A stretch of DNA of 64,000 bases from Microscilla marina ATCC 23134 (lineage in GTDB: Bacteria > Bacteroidota > Bacteroidia > Cytophagales > Microscillaceae): assembly GCF_000169175.1 (NCBI RefSeq), contig NZ_AAWS01000009.1, positions 124,001 through 188,000 on the forward strand, in the 5' to 3' direction. The notes under the pieces were generated by a model, which worked only from the letters and a program-made list of their open reading frames with translations, did no database searches and had not been told where the DNA came from. Shown here in pieces: positions 24,549 through 34,102 of this stretch. Position 1 is the first letter of the stretch; each line of letters starts with the position of its first letter. The position numbers were made by a program, and so were the translations under genes.

Positions 24549-25007
24549 ATGTCTAACAAAATGAAATCTTTAATCTCTTTATACCTGGCATTCAATATAT
24601 TGATTGTTTCAGTTGGGATTAATGTGTTCAAACATTCTTGTCAGACATTACAAACGGTTTCAGTCTCAACACATTCCTCTAGTGAGATGTCTTGCTGTTG
24701 CACAGGTGGAACCAATGAGGCTTTGTGCAAAATGCCTCATCACCAAACTCAAGCACAGGATGAAAACGTGCCTACACCCGATGACGACTGTTGTACTAAT
24801 GAAATTACTTCTTTTAAAACTGAAGTCTTTGCCCCTAAGTTTAAGACTACAACTATAGCGTTTGCTGGCACCTTACCTGTGTTTATTATTTCTTCTGAAG
24901 AGATAACTCCTGTATTTTTGGAGAAAAATCTTACTGATTTTACTGATTCTTCACCACCTCTCACTGGGCAACAACAAGTTATTTTATATCAAGCCTTTCT
25001 TTTATAG
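24549..25007 (+). CDS. HYC_CC_PP-like membrane protein of copper loci
   Basis: A 152-aa protein. A single N-terminal membrane segment or signal (LISLYLAFNILIVSVGINVF) is followed by KHSC, a Cys-rich stretch (MSCCCTGG, CKMPHH), DDDCC and an ending SPPLTGQQQVILYQAFLL. This H-C, CC and PP layout is that of a small Bacteroidetes family often found near metal-efflux genes. The clustered Cys, His and Met fit metal binding outside the membrane. It leads the copper island, 170 bp upstream of cusA. Confidence 0.65.
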   Translation: MSNKMKSLISLYLAFNILIVSVGINVFKHSCQTLQTVSVSTHSSSEMSCCCTGGTNEALCKMPHHQTQAQDENVPTPDDDCCTNEITSFKTEVFAPKFKTTTIAFAGTLPVFIISSEEITPVFLEKNLTDFTDSSPPLTGQQQVILYQAFLL

Positions 25008-25177
25008 TTCTTCATACACTTCCCTCGTTGGTGTACTGAGGTTTTACGTTTTTTGGTTCAGCATCAAAATACGTTATGAAACTTATTGCCTCATTCATCA
25101 ATCCCATCTTTTTGTTTATTCTTTCATTTCAAACAAGCTTTTGAGTAAAAGCATATTGTTTATCAGACGATATAAAC

Positions 25178-28100
25178 ATGTGGAACTATATTATTAGATT
25201 CTTTTTAGAAAATAAATTATTTACCCTTCTCCTGCTCATGGTATTTGTAGGTTGGGGAATCATAACGGCTCCTTTTAATTGGGATATAGGCTTGCCAAAT
25301 GATCCTGTACCTGTAGATGCAATTCCTGATATTGGAGAAAACCAACAAATTATTTTCACTGAGTGGAAAGGTCGCTCTCCTCAAGATATAGAAGATCAAA
25401 TTACCTATCCACTGACTACTGCTTTACTAGGTATTCCAGGCGTAAAAACCATTCGAAGCAATTCCATGTTTGGCTATTCGAGTATCTATGTAATCTTTGA
25501 AGAAAACGTTGAGTTTTACTGGAGTCGCTCCAGAATGCTAGAAAAGCTCAACTCTCTGCCAAAAGGACTGTTGCCCGAAGGTGTACAGCCTTCATTAGGT
25601 CCAGATGCCACAGCTTTAGGACAAGTATTTTGGTATACCTTGGAAGGCCGTGATGAACAAGGTAAAGTAACTGGAGGTTGGGGACTGGAGGAACTCCGTA
25701 GTGTGCAGGACTTCTATGTAAAATATGGACTTGCATCTGCCACAGGAGTTTCTGAGGTGGCATCTATTGGAGGGCACTTGCGTGAATATCAGATAGAGCT
25801 TAACCCTGAAGCGCTTAAAGCACATCATATTAGTATGTCCCAAGTAGTGACAGGGGTAAAAAGCAGTAATCTCGATATTGGTGCCAAAACTCTTGAAATC
25901 AATCAAGCAGAGTATTTTGTACGAGGGTTGGGGTATATTAAAAATGCCAAAGACCTGGAGGAAGCGGTCGTAAGTGTTAAAAACGATATTCCGCTTCGTA
26001 TTCGTGACATTGCAACCGTGCAAATTGGTCCAACTACCCGAAGAGGAGTACTAGATAAGTCAGGAGCTGAAGTCGTAGGTGGGGTAATCATTGCCCGTTA
26101 TGGTGCCAATCCACTGGAGGTGATCAATGAAGTAAAAGCCAAGATTAAAGAAATAGAAGCTGGATTGCCCAGTAAAACCTTGAGTGATGGTAGAGTTTCC
26201 AAGGTAAAAATTATTCCTTTTTATGATCGTACCCAACTTATTTATGAAACCTTGGGTACACTCAATGAAGCGCTTACTTTAGAAATTTTAATTACGATCA
26301 TTGTAATTATTGTAATGGTACAAAACCTACGAGCTTCGGTGCTTATTGCGGGTTTGCTTCCGGTGGCAGTACTCATGACTTTTATTGCAATGCGTTATTT
26401 TAGTATAGATGCCAATATCGTAGCATTATCAGGAATTGCGATTGCTATTGGAACGATGGTAGACGTAGGCATTGTGCTTTCTGAAAACATGCTCAAGCAC
26501 CTTGAAGAAGCCCCTACTGGACAATCAAAACTTGATACCATATTTAAAGGTGCTGTAGAAGTAGCCCCCGCAATTGTTACAGCCATGGCTACTACTATTG
26601 TGAGCTTTATTCCCGTGTTTACAATGGAAGCAGCCGAGGGTAAACTTTTTCGTCCGTTAGCTTTTACTAAAACTTTTGCCTTAGTGTCAGCCATGATTGT
26701 TTCATTGGCATTTATTCCGATGCTTGCTCACCTACTTTTTTCTTTCCGGCTTAGCCGAAGGAAGATAAGGTTAGGCTTTGCTTTCGCTTTGCTATTGAGT
26801 TCGGGGTATGTGCTTATAAGCTGGAGTACCTTAACAGGCATCTTTTTGCTGACTTTCACCTTGGTGAATCTGGTGCAGGTCTGGTTGATGCCACACTATG
26901 AAAAGCATTTTAAATGGGGTTATATTGGCATAGCTTTGTTGGGGGTAACCTATTTGCTCACCCAAAACTGGCTACCATTGGGAACAAATGCCAGTTTCCC
27001 GCTTAATTTTATCTTCGTAGCAGGCATTATTACCTTTGTTTTAGGGCTATTCTTTTTGGTCATCCGCTACTATCCTTATTTACTAGGTTGGTGCCTTAGT
27101 CATAAACGGACTTTTTTGCTGATCCCCACTTTTTTACTGTTATGGGGCGCAGCAGTTTGGCTTGGCTTTGATGCTGTCTTTAGTAAGGTAGCCCAAGGTT
27201 TTGACCTGGTAGGAGTGAATCTGCGTAGCACTCGCCCCTGGGCTTATTTGACTCACCAGTTTCCAGGTATAAGCAAAGAGTTTATGCCTGCCTTGGATGA
27301 AGGTGCTTTTTTGCTGATGCCTACTTCTATGCCTCACTCAGGAGTACAGTATAATACCCAAACGCTGCAACAACTGGATATGTTGGTAACTGCTATTCCA
27401 GAAGTAGAATTAGTAGTGGGTAAACTTGGTCGGGTAGAAAGTGCTCTCGATCCAGCACCTATCTCGATGTATGAAAACGTGATTTTATATCGCAGCGAGT
27501 TCAAAACAGATAAAAACGGACATAAGATTAGGTTTAAAGTAGATGACAAAGGGCAGTTTGTACGCGATAATCAAAGTCAGTTGATTCCAAACTCTAGGGG
27601 TAAGCATTTTCGTCAGTGGCGTGAGCATATCAAGTCACCTGATGATATCTGGCAGGAGATCGTCAAAGTAACAAAAATCCCAGGTGTTACTTCGGCTCCC
27701 AAATTACAGCCAATTGAGACTCGTTTGATTATGTTACAAACTGGAATGCGGGCTCCTATGGGGATTAAAGTAAAAGGGCCTGATTTGAAAACCATTGAGA
27801 GTTTTGGCATGCAGCTGGAAAAACTACTCAAAGAAGTCCCATCGGTCAAACAAGAAGCAGTATTTGCGGATAGAATAGTGGGCAAACCTTATTTAAATAT
27901 TCGTATTGATCGCCATAAAATAGCTCGTTATGGTCTTACTATTCGACAAGTACAACAATACATTCAGGTAGCAGTAGGAGGCATGTCTCAAACTATGACA
28001 GTTGAAGGACGAGAAAGATACTCGGTACGAGTTCGTTACGCCCGTGAATTGCGGGATGACCCAGAGTCTTTAAAGAATATCCTCATTCCCACACAAGATG

Positions 28101-28951
28101 GCAAACAGATTCCACTAGGAAGCCTCACCCAGATTGAATACACCCAAGGACCACAATCTATCAAGAGTGAAGATACGTTTTTGCTGGGATATGTCTTATT
28201 CGATAAAAAGGATGGCTACTCTGAGGTAGATGCTGTAGAAAATGCTCAGAAGTACATTCAACAAAAAATCGTTCAGGGAAAACTCAAAGTCCCTGCTGGG
28301 GTCAGTTTTAGGTTTTCAGGAAGCTATGAGAATCAAATCAGGGCTGAAAAGCGCTTAGCCTTGGTGGTGCCACTTTGTTTGGGAGTTATATTAATACTTC
28401 TATACTTTCAATTTAAATCCCTCATCACTGCCTTTATTGTTTTTTCCGGGATTGCAGTCGCCTTTGCCGGAGGGTTTATTATGATTTGGTTGTATGGACA
28501 AGGTTGGTTTTTAAACTTTTCCCTGTTTGATAATAATCTGCGTGATTTATTCCAAATCAACCCGGTGAATCTAAGTGTGGCTGTTTGGGTTGGCTTTATC
28601 GCTTTGTTTGGCATTGCCACTGATGATGGAGTAGTAATGACAACCTATCTAGATCAAAACTTTAAGGCAAACATACCCAAAACCAAAGAAGAAATTCGCC
28701 AAAAGGTATTGGAAGCCGGAATGCGTCGGATAAGACCTTGTTTAATGACCACTGGAACCACTTTATTAGCATTGTTACCCATTCTTACTTCTTCAGGGAG
28801 GGGGGCTGACATTATGATTCCAATGGCGATTCCTTCTTTTGGGGGAATGGCCATTGCACTCATCACATTGTTTGTAGTGCCAGTATTATACTCCGTTTGG
28901 CAAGAAAATAAACTACGAACTAAAACCTCCATAAATAATGAAGCAGCATAA
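25178..28951 (+). CDS. cusA: Heavy-metal RND efflux pump, CusA/CzcA family
   Basis: A 1257-aa protein, longer than usual (about 1050) because of extra hydrophobic segments near 530-700. The N-terminal membrane helix is followed by the family signature DPVPVDAIPDIGENQQIIFT. Periplasmic porter domains, the helix block 345-520 (ALSGIAIAIGTMVDVGIVLS) and a second porter with MLQTGMRAPMGIKVKGPDL follow. TM helix 4 has the acidic relay residues, and the end reads IPSFGGMAIALITLFVVPVL. It is the proton-driven exporter of Cu(I)/Ag(I) from the periplasm. Its end overlaps the next gene by 14 bp. Confidence 0.93.
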   Translation: MWNYIIRFFLENKLFTLLLLMVFVGWGIITAPFNWDIGLPNDPVPVDAIPDIGENQQIIFTEWKGRSPQDIEDQITYPLTTALLGIPGVKTIRSNSMFGYSSIYVIFEENVEFYWSRSRMLEKLNSLPKGLLPEGVQPSLGPDATALGQVFWYTLEGRDEQGKVTGGWGLEELRSVQDFYVKYGLASATGVSEVASIGGHLREYQIELNPEALKAHHISMSQVVTGVKSSNLDIGAKTLEINQAEYFVRGLGYIKNAKDLEEAVVSVKNDIPLRIRDIATVQIGPTTRRGVLDKSGAEVVGGVIIARYGANPLEVINEVKAKIKEIEAGLPSKTLSDGRVSKVKIIPFYDRTQLIYETLGTLNEALTLEILITIIVIIVMVQNLRASVLIAGLLPVAVLMTFIAMRYFSIDANIVALSGIAIAIGTMVDVGIVLSENMLKHLEEAPTGQSKLDTIFKGAVEVAPAIVTAMATTIVSFIPVFTMEAAEGKLFRPLAFTKTFALVSAMIVSLAFIPMLAHLLFSFRLSRRKIRLGFAFALLLSSGYVLISWSTLTGIFLLTFTLVNLVQVWLMPHYEKHFKWGYIGIALLGVTYLLTQNWLPLGTNASFPLNFIFVAGIITFVLGLFFLVIRYYPYLLGWCLSHKRTFLLIPTFLLLWGAAVWLGFDAVFSKVAQGFDLVGVNLRSTRPWAYLTHQFPGISKEFMPALDEGAFLLMPTSMPHSGVQYNTQTLQQLDMLVTAIPEVELVVGKLGRVESALDPAPISMYENVILYRSEFKTDKNGHKIRFKVDDKGQFVRDNQSQLIPNSRGKHFRQWREHIKSPDDIWQEIVKVTKIPGVTSAPKLQPIETRLIMLQTGMRAPMGIKVKGPDLKTIESFGMQLEKLLKEVPSVKQEAVFADRIVGKPYLNIRIDRHKIARYGLTIRQVQQYIQVAVGGMSQTMTVEGRERYSVRVRYARELRDDPESLKNILIPTQDGKQIPLGSLTQIEYTQGPQSIKSEDTFLLGYVLFDKKDGYSEVDAVENAQKYIQQKIVQGKLKVPAGVSFRFSGSYENQIRAEKRLALVVPLCLGVILILLYFQFKSLITAFIVFSGIAVAFAGGFIMIWLYGQGWFLNFSLFDNNLRDLFQINPVNLSVAVWVGFIALFGIATDDGVVMTTYLDQNFKANIPKTKEEIRQKVLEAGMRRIRPCLMTTGTTLLALLPILTSSGRGADIMIPMAIPSFGGMAIALITLFVVPVLYSVWQENKLRTKTSINNEAA

Positions 28952-30203
28952 TCATTTAAAAGTCCTTTGGTTAATTAGTTGGCTAATGATAGGGGTTACT
29001 TCTTCTGGTAAATCCCAAACTATTTTACAGCAACATCTACAAAAGCTTTTATTTAACCATCAAGGCATTAAAGTTATAGAAATCCAACAGTTGGCAGCTC
29101 AGAAACAAGCAGGCATGGTAGGGTATTTACCTGACCCGGAAGTAGGGTTGGGAATATTTGCTCTGCCTGTGGAAACTCGTCTGGGAGCACAACGATTTCG
29201 TTTTTCAGTTTCTCAGGCTTTGCCTTGGAAAGGCACTCTTAAACAGCAAAGAGTCATTGCACAAAAACAAGCAAAGGTAGTGGCCACCAGGATTCCTGTG
29301 TTGCAGAATCGGTTGATATGGCAGTTCAAAAAGTCCTACTACCCTTTGTATATGCTTCGTCAGGATAGCCTTCTTTATGTCAAATATCTGGATATTTTAT
29401 CTGTTTATCAAAAACTGACCAGGCAAAAGTACGAAACTGGTAAAGCAAGCATGGTAGACATCATCAGGGTGCGTACTGAAACCCGTCAAATCAATACCCA
29501 GCTTCAGTTATTGAGCCTAAAGTGTCAAGAATTTACCGAAGCATTGAAAGGTTTATTGTTTCTGGAAGGCAATCAGGTTATTGCGGTGGATGATAGCTTG
29601 GGTTCACCGAAACGACTTTTGATTAACTCTCCTGGGATATTTGTGGATAGTGCTTACCAAAGTAATCCTCAGTTTGGTGTGTGGGAAAGTCAAGCGCAAT
29701 TACTGGAAAGCAAACATTGGATGACGCAACTGATGAGTAAGCCTACGATTAAATTTGGGCTTGATTATATCAATGTGAGTGCTCGTTCTGAGGTAGATAT
29801 TCCTCAAAACGGAAGAGATGCCTTAATGGGAAGAGTAGGGGTTAAAATACCTTTGAACCAAAAAACTTATCGGGTTGAACGGCAGCAAATTCGCATTCAA
29901 CAAGAAGAGTTAAAGTTAAAGGCTTCGGTACTGAAAAATAATTTAAGAAGTCGTTTCCAGCAACTGCTGGTAAGCTATGAATTGACTCAAACTCAGTTAA
30001 GACTTTACAAGCAGCAAATCACGGATGTTCAGGAAGCCATCCGTATTCAATCTACCACCTTTGCTTCTTCAGGTAAAGGTTTTGAAGAAGTTCTGCGATT
30101 TCAACAGCAAATACTCAAATATGAGTTGGCCAGAAATAAAGTGTTGTTAAAGCAGTTTATGATCAAGGCTGAAATAGAAATGTTACTAGGAAAAACACAA
30201 TAA
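28938..30203 (+). CDS. cusC: TolC-family outer-membrane efflux protein, CusC-like
   Basis: A 421-aa protein with an N-terminal signal peptide (LKVLWLISWLMIGVTSSG). Two long helical-hairpin repeats with the TolC-type patterns (PDPEVGLGIFALPV, RFRFSVSQALPWKGTLKQQR; then VGVKIPLNQKTYRVERQQIR) surround RQKYETGKASMVDIIRVRTE, a common motif in this family. It forms the exit channel of the Cus pump. Starts 14 bp inside cusA, so coupled translation is likely. Confidence 0.9.
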   Translation: MKQHNHLKVLWLISWLMIGVTSSGKSQTILQQHLQKLLFNHQGIKVIEIQQLAAQKQAGMVGYLPDPEVGLGIFALPVETRLGAQRFRFSVSQALPWKGTLKQQRVIAQKQAKVVATRIPVLQNRLIWQFKKSYYPLYMLRQDSLLYVKYLDILSVYQKLTRQKYETGKASMVDIIRVRTETRQINTQLQLLSLKCQEFTEALKGLLFLEGNQVIAVDDSLGSPKRLLINSPGIFVDSAYQSNPQFGVWESQAQLLESKHWMTQLMSKPTIKFGLDYINVSARSEVDIPQNGRDALMGRVGVKIPLNQKTYRVERQQIRIQQEELKLKASVLKNNLRSRFQQLLVSYELTQTQLRLYKQQITDVQEAIRIQSTTFASSGKGFEEVLRFQQQILKYELARNKVLLKQFMIKAEIEMLLGKTQ

Positions 30204-30216
30204 ACCCAAGATACTT

Positions 30217-30846
30217 ATGAAGTATATTGTTCACAAATTATTAATCATCTGGATTGTATTCACTTTACAAGCCTGTGGTACAGGTGCAAAAACGAACCAT
30301 ACCAATGGCAACGATACTATAGCCATTGATAAGCACGCTCATCATAAACACTCCAAAGCTGAATCAGGTGCTACTAAACCAGAAAAGAAAAAAACATTGA
30401 GCCCCCGAAGAATGGCGATGAGTGATGTGGGTGAAAATCATATTCATATTGACTATGGTGCCCCTAGTGTCAGGAATAGAGTTATTTGGGGTGGACTGGT
30501 GGCTTATGACAAAGTATGGGCTAGTGGAGCACACTCTGCTACCAGCATTACTTTCGCTAAAGATGTAGTAGTAAATGGTAAGCAGATAAAAGCAGGTAAA
30601 TATGCATTTTTTACTATTCCTGGCAAGGATATGTGGACACTTATTATCAATAAAAACCACGTCCAACACCTGGCAGATGACTACCAGGAGAAAGAAGATA
30701 TCATAAGGGTCAAAGTAAAACCAACCATGCTTGAGTCGCCCCAAGAGCAGCTCAAGTATGAGGTAATTACCACAGACAAAGGTGAAGCTGTTGTTTCTTT
30801 AAGCTGGGAAAAAATGAAGGTGTCATTCACTGTGAAAAATGATTAA
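30217..30846 (+). CDS. DUF2911 lipoprotein
   Basis: A 209-aa protein. Signal peptide with lipobox LQAC (Cys20), a His-rich linker (KHAHHKHSKAESG), then a DUF2911-type domain: SPRRMAMSDVGENHIHIDYG, GAPSVRNRVIWGGLVAYDKVW, SATSITFAKDVVVNGKQIKAG, YAFFTIPGKDMWTLIINKN. The function of DUF2911 is unknown. His-rich sequence between the lipid anchor and the domain may bind metal. It lies between the cusC- and cusB-like genes, 13 bp after the former, and so is part of the operon. Confidence 0.8.
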   Translation: MKYIVHKLLIIWIVFTLQACGTGAKTNHTNGNDTIAIDKHAHHKHSKAESGATKPEKKKTLSPRRMAMSDVGENHIHIDYGAPSVRNRVIWGGLVAYDKVWASGAHSATSITFAKDVVVNGKQIKAGKYAFFTIPGKDMWTLIINKNHVQHLADDYQEKEDIIRVKVKPTMLESPQEQLKYEVITTDKGEAVVSLSWEKMKVSFTVKND

Positions 30847-30855
30847 TTCTGCCCT

Positions 30856-32649
30856 ATGAAAAACATGGTGAGTAAATTTAAAAAATACCTGCCTATACTT
30901 TGGGTGGTGTTAGGGATTTTTATTGGTTGGTTGCTATTTGGTACAGGAAGCGGAACCGATTCGCATTCAGGTCACAGTTATCAGCAGACATCAAGCAAAA
31001 AAGTAAGCAAGGCATCAGAAGTTTGGACTTGTTCTATGCATCCCCAAATAAGGCAACCTGAACCAGGCCAATGCCCTATTTGTGGCATGGATTTGATTTT
31101 GCAAAAGGATAATAATAGCGATGATTCCCCTTATCGCCTGGTGATGACCCAAAATGCGGTAGCTTTGGCTGGCATCCAAACGTCAGTAATTAATGAAGCC
31201 CGTCCTGAGAAAGAAGTCCGATTAACGGGAAAAATCAAAATGGATGAACGACAAATGTTCACCCAAGTTTCTCACGTCAAAGGGCGTATAGACCGATTGT
31301 ATGTAAATTATACCGGAGAAAACATTGTAAAAGGGCAGCGATTGGCCTCATTATATGCTCCAGGGTTACTTACTGCTCAAAAGGAACTGATAGAAGCTCT
31401 TAATTATGAGCAAACCAATCCGGCATTGGTCAAGGCAACTCGCAATAAGCTACGCTATTTACGACTTACTGAAGCCCAGATCAAGCGCATAGAAAAAGAT
31501 AAAAAGGTACAAACCAATTTTGATATTTATGCTGATGTATCAGGGGTAGTCATCAAACGAAAGGTGGCTTTAGGTAATTATGTTCAAGAAGGATCACCCA
31601 TGTTTAAAGTTGCTAACCTTAATGCTTTATGGGTAATTTTTGATGCTTATGAAAGTGACTTGGCTTGGTTGAAAGTAGGTGAAGTGATTAAATTTAAGGT
31701 AGCTGCTTATCCTGATCAGGTGCTAGATAGTCGAATTACCTTCATTGACCCGATGATTAACCCTCAAACCCGTACTGCAAATGTAAGAGCCGAAATACTG
31801 AATAAGGGGCTAAAACTCAAACCTGAAATGTTTGTGGAAGGGTTGGTAAAAGCACATTTGCCTTTTAATAATACGGCGCTTATTGTACCAAAATCTGCGG
31901 TGATGTGGACAGGTAAACGATCGGTAGTGTACATCAAAGATACTAAGGAAAAGGTACCCATCTTTGAGATGAGGGAAGTAACGTTGGGGCAACCACTGGG
32001 AAACAGCTATATCATTAAAGAGGGATTGAAAAAAGGAGAAGAAGTCGTGACCAATGGCACATTTGCGATTGATGCAGCAGCTCAGTTGAATAACAAACTG
32101 AGTATGATGAACAAAAACATAGAGATTAAAGGTCAAAAAAACTCTGCAAAAAAAGAGAGGAAAGAAGGGGTTAAAATCACGGATTATAGTAAAACTACCC
32201 CTACGCCATTTAAAAATCAATTAAAAGAATTAGTCAAAGCATACCTGAGCTTCAAAGATGCCTTTGTAAAAACAGATGCTACCCAGATCAATGCTCAAGC
32301 CACACTTATGAGTAATCGCCTGAAAAAAGTAAACATGGGTTTGCTCAAAGGTAAAGCACATATAACTTGGATGAAGCACTTGACTCAAATCAAAACGGCA
32401 ACAAAGGCGATCAATAAAGCCAAAAATGTGGAGAAACAACGTACCCATTTCGAGCAATTGTCTAATATACTCATTGCTGTAGTGAAAAGTTTTGGAGTCA
32501 ATGAAATCACACTTTATAAGCAATATTGCCCAATGGCTTTTGATAATAGAGGTGCTTTTTGGCTGAGTGACAAGGAAGAAATTCGTAACCCATATTTTGG
32601 TGACAAGATGCTGAAATGTGGTAGTATAAAAGAGACTATCAAATTTTAA
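30856..32649 (+). CDS. cusB: CusB-like membrane-fusion protein with heavy-metal-binding and DUF3347 domains
   Basis: A 597-aa protein with one N-terminal membrane segment (YLPILWVVLGIFIGWLLFG). Next comes a heavy-metal-binding domain (about 56-79: WTCSMHPQIRQPEPGQCPIC), the adaptor barrel-sandwich and hairpin domains (EKEVRLTGKIKMDERQMFTQ, NLNALWVIFDAYESDLAWLK), and KEGLKKGEEVVTNGTFAIDA. The last 150 or so residues are a DUF3347 domain with ITLYKQYCPMAFDNRGAFWL and NPYFGDKMLKCGSI. It links cusA and cusC and passes metal to the pump. The DUF3347 fusion recurs in the next gene as a separate protein. Confidence 0.92.
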   Translation: MKNMVSKFKKYLPILWVVLGIFIGWLLFGTGSGTDSHSGHSYQQTSSKKVSKASEVWTCSMHPQIRQPEPGQCPICGMDLILQKDNNSDDSPYRLVMTQNAVALAGIQTSVINEARPEKEVRLTGKIKMDERQMFTQVSHVKGRIDRLYVNYTGENIVKGQRLASLYAPGLLTAQKELIEALNYEQTNPALVKATRNKLRYLRLTEAQIKRIEKDKKVQTNFDIYADVSGVVIKRKVALGNYVQEGSPMFKVANLNALWVIFDAYESDLAWLKVGEVIKFKVAAYPDQVLDSRITFIDPMINPQTRTANVRAEILNKGLKLKPEMFVEGLVKAHLPFNNTALIVPKSAVMWTGKRSVVYIKDTKEKVPIFEMREVTLGQPLGNSYIIKEGLKKGEEVVTNGTFAIDAAAQLNNKLSMMNKNIEIKGQKNSAKKERKEGVKITDYSKTTPTPFKNQLKELVKAYLSFKDAFVKTDATQINAQATLMSNRLKKVNMGLLKGKAHITWMKHLTQIKTATKAINKAKNVEKQRTHFEQLSNILIAVVKSFGVNEITLYKQYCPMAFDNRGAFWLSDKEEIRNPYFGDKMLKCGSIKETIKF

Positions 32650-32666
32650 TTTTAACTAAACAAATC

Positions 32667-33302
32667 ATGAGAAAAATCAATGTGAAAATTTGGTATGCTG
32701 CCTTGGTAATGGCCTTGACGATGGGGTTGCAAAGCTGTGGCAGTGGTGAGAAAAAACAAGCTGATGCTACTTCAAAAGATGGAAGGAGTACTGCTAGTAT
32801 TGATGGAGAAAAAAAGAATTCCAAAAACTCTGCTTTGGGTGATGCTATTTCGGAAGAAGCTATGCTTCACGTAGCCAGCTTACTGGACAACTATCTGGCA
32901 TTGAAAAATGCCCTGGTAGCTGGAGATGCTGAAAAAGCAAAGTCTTCGGCTCAGACTACTTTAACTTCTTTGGAGAAATTTGATATTTCTTCGCTTACAG
33001 GTAAACTCAAAAAAGTGTATGGTAGTCAACTGGACATGATTAAAACCCACAATACTAAGATATCCAAAGCAACCGATGTGGTTGCTCAGCGTGAGGAACT
33101 CGATATGCTCTCTATGCACATGTTGGTGCTGGTAAAAACTTTTAAAGCCAATCAAATACCTTTGTATAAGCAGCATTGCCCAATGGCTTTTGACAGTAAA
33201 GGCGCGGGGTGGCTTAGTGAAAAGAGAAAAATTCGTAATCCATACTTTGGTGAGAAAATGCTCAAGTGTGGGAGTATAAAAGATAGCATAATGGCCAACT
33301 AA
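32667..33302 (+). CDS. DUF3347 lipoprotein, probable periplasmic copper binder
   Basis: A 211-aa protein. A lipoprotein signal (LQSC, Cys24) is followed by a Lys-rich linker and a helical DUF3347 domain ending in IPLYKQHCPMAFDSKGAGWL and NPYFGEKMLKCGSIKDSI. The same motif closes the cusB protein upstream, so the two domains are paralogues. Conserved His, Cys, Met and Cys in the last 45 residues are candidates for binding Cu(I). A strong hairpin follows this gene. Confidence 0.82.
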   Translation: MRKINVKIWYAALVMALTMGLQSCGSGEKKQADATSKDGRSTASIDGEKKNSKNSALGDAISEEAMLHVASLLDNYLALKNALVAGDAEKAKSSAQTTLTSLEKFDISSLTGKLKKVYGSQLDMIKTHNTKISKATDVVAQREELDMLSMHMLVLVKTFKANQIPLYKQHCPMAFDSKGAGWLSEKRKIRNPYFGEKMLKCGSIKDSIMAN

Positions 33303-33312
33303 ACTATAAAAA

Positions 33313-33352
33313 GTATCACAAGGGTGAAAGCTTTCGCCTTTGTGATTTTTCA
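33313..33352 (+). terminator. Rho-independent terminator before the AraC gene
   Basis: A near-perfect 16-bp palindrome: ATCACAAGGGTGAAAG (33315-33330) followed directly by CTTTCGCCTTTGTGAT (33331-33346), one G-U type mismatch, then TTTTT. It ends 6 bp before the ATG of the regulator, so part of its mRNA may arise by read-through. Confidence 0.8.
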
Positions 33353-33357
33353 AGCTT

Positions 33358-33930
33358 ATGGAAGATCATTATTTAATACACATCAAAAATATGGTATGTG
33401 CCCGTTGTATCACTTCGGTCAAAGATATTTTGACAGATTTAGCTATACTTTATCAGAAGGTTAGTCTGGGCGAAATAATACTGAAAAAAGAACTTACCGA
33501 CACCGAACAAAAGAATTTAAACGAAAAGCTTTTAGAAGTAGGTTTTGAACTGTTACAATCTACAAAGTCAACTTTAATTTCAAGAATTAAAACTCTTCTG
33601 ATTGAACAGATACATTACCAAGAAGAACCCTTGGCGGTGAACTACTCTACTTTTTTAGCAGAAAAACTGCACCAGGAATATGGTTACCTGAGTCGCTTGT
33701 TTTCATCAGTAGAAGGAGTCACTATCGAAAAATACATAGCCCAACAAAGAATTGAAAAAGTAAAAGAGTTGTTGTTTTACAATGAGCTCACCTTGTCTGA
33801 GATTGCTTTTCAAATGCATTATAGCAGTACCGCTCACCTTTCGGCTCAGTTTAAAAAACAAACCGGGATGACTCCTACTCAATTTAAAAAGGAAAAGTCA
33901 TTTCAACGACGCAGCTTGGATCAAATATGA
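33358..33930 (+). CDS. AraC-type regulator with an N-terminal HMA-like metal-binding domain
   Basis: A 190-aa protein. The N-terminal 70 residues look like a heavy-metal-associated fold: IHIKNMVCARCITSVKDIL has the CxxC of HMA domains (Cys14 and Cys17). The rest is an AraC HTH pair (LSRLFSSVEGVTIEKYIAQQ, then LSEIAFQMHYSSTAHLSAQF, KKQTGMTPTQFKK). This domain order suggests that metal binding controls DNA binding directly. Likely the regulator of this island, by position. Confidence 0.85.
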   Translation: MEDHYLIHIKNMVCARCITSVKDILTDLAILYQKVSLGEIILKKELTDTEQKNLNEKLLEVGFELLQSTKSTLISRIKTLLIEQIHYQEEPLAVNYSTFLAEKLHQEYGYLSRLFSSVEGVTIEKYIAQQRIEKVKELLFYNELTLSEIAFQMHYSSTAHLSAQFKKQTGMTPTQFKKEKSFQRRSLDQI

Positions 33931-34102
33931 TCATAATTTTATGCGAAAAAATAATCAAACTTGATCATGGGCAGCCAATGTCAAAGGGTGAGATTAAATC
34001 CTTATAATAAAATTTTATCAGCCACAATTATTAATGTTATGTATGCCCATTGATGATTAAAGCTAACCAGACTTAATTATCTCTTGTTTTTTTAATAAAA
34101 AT

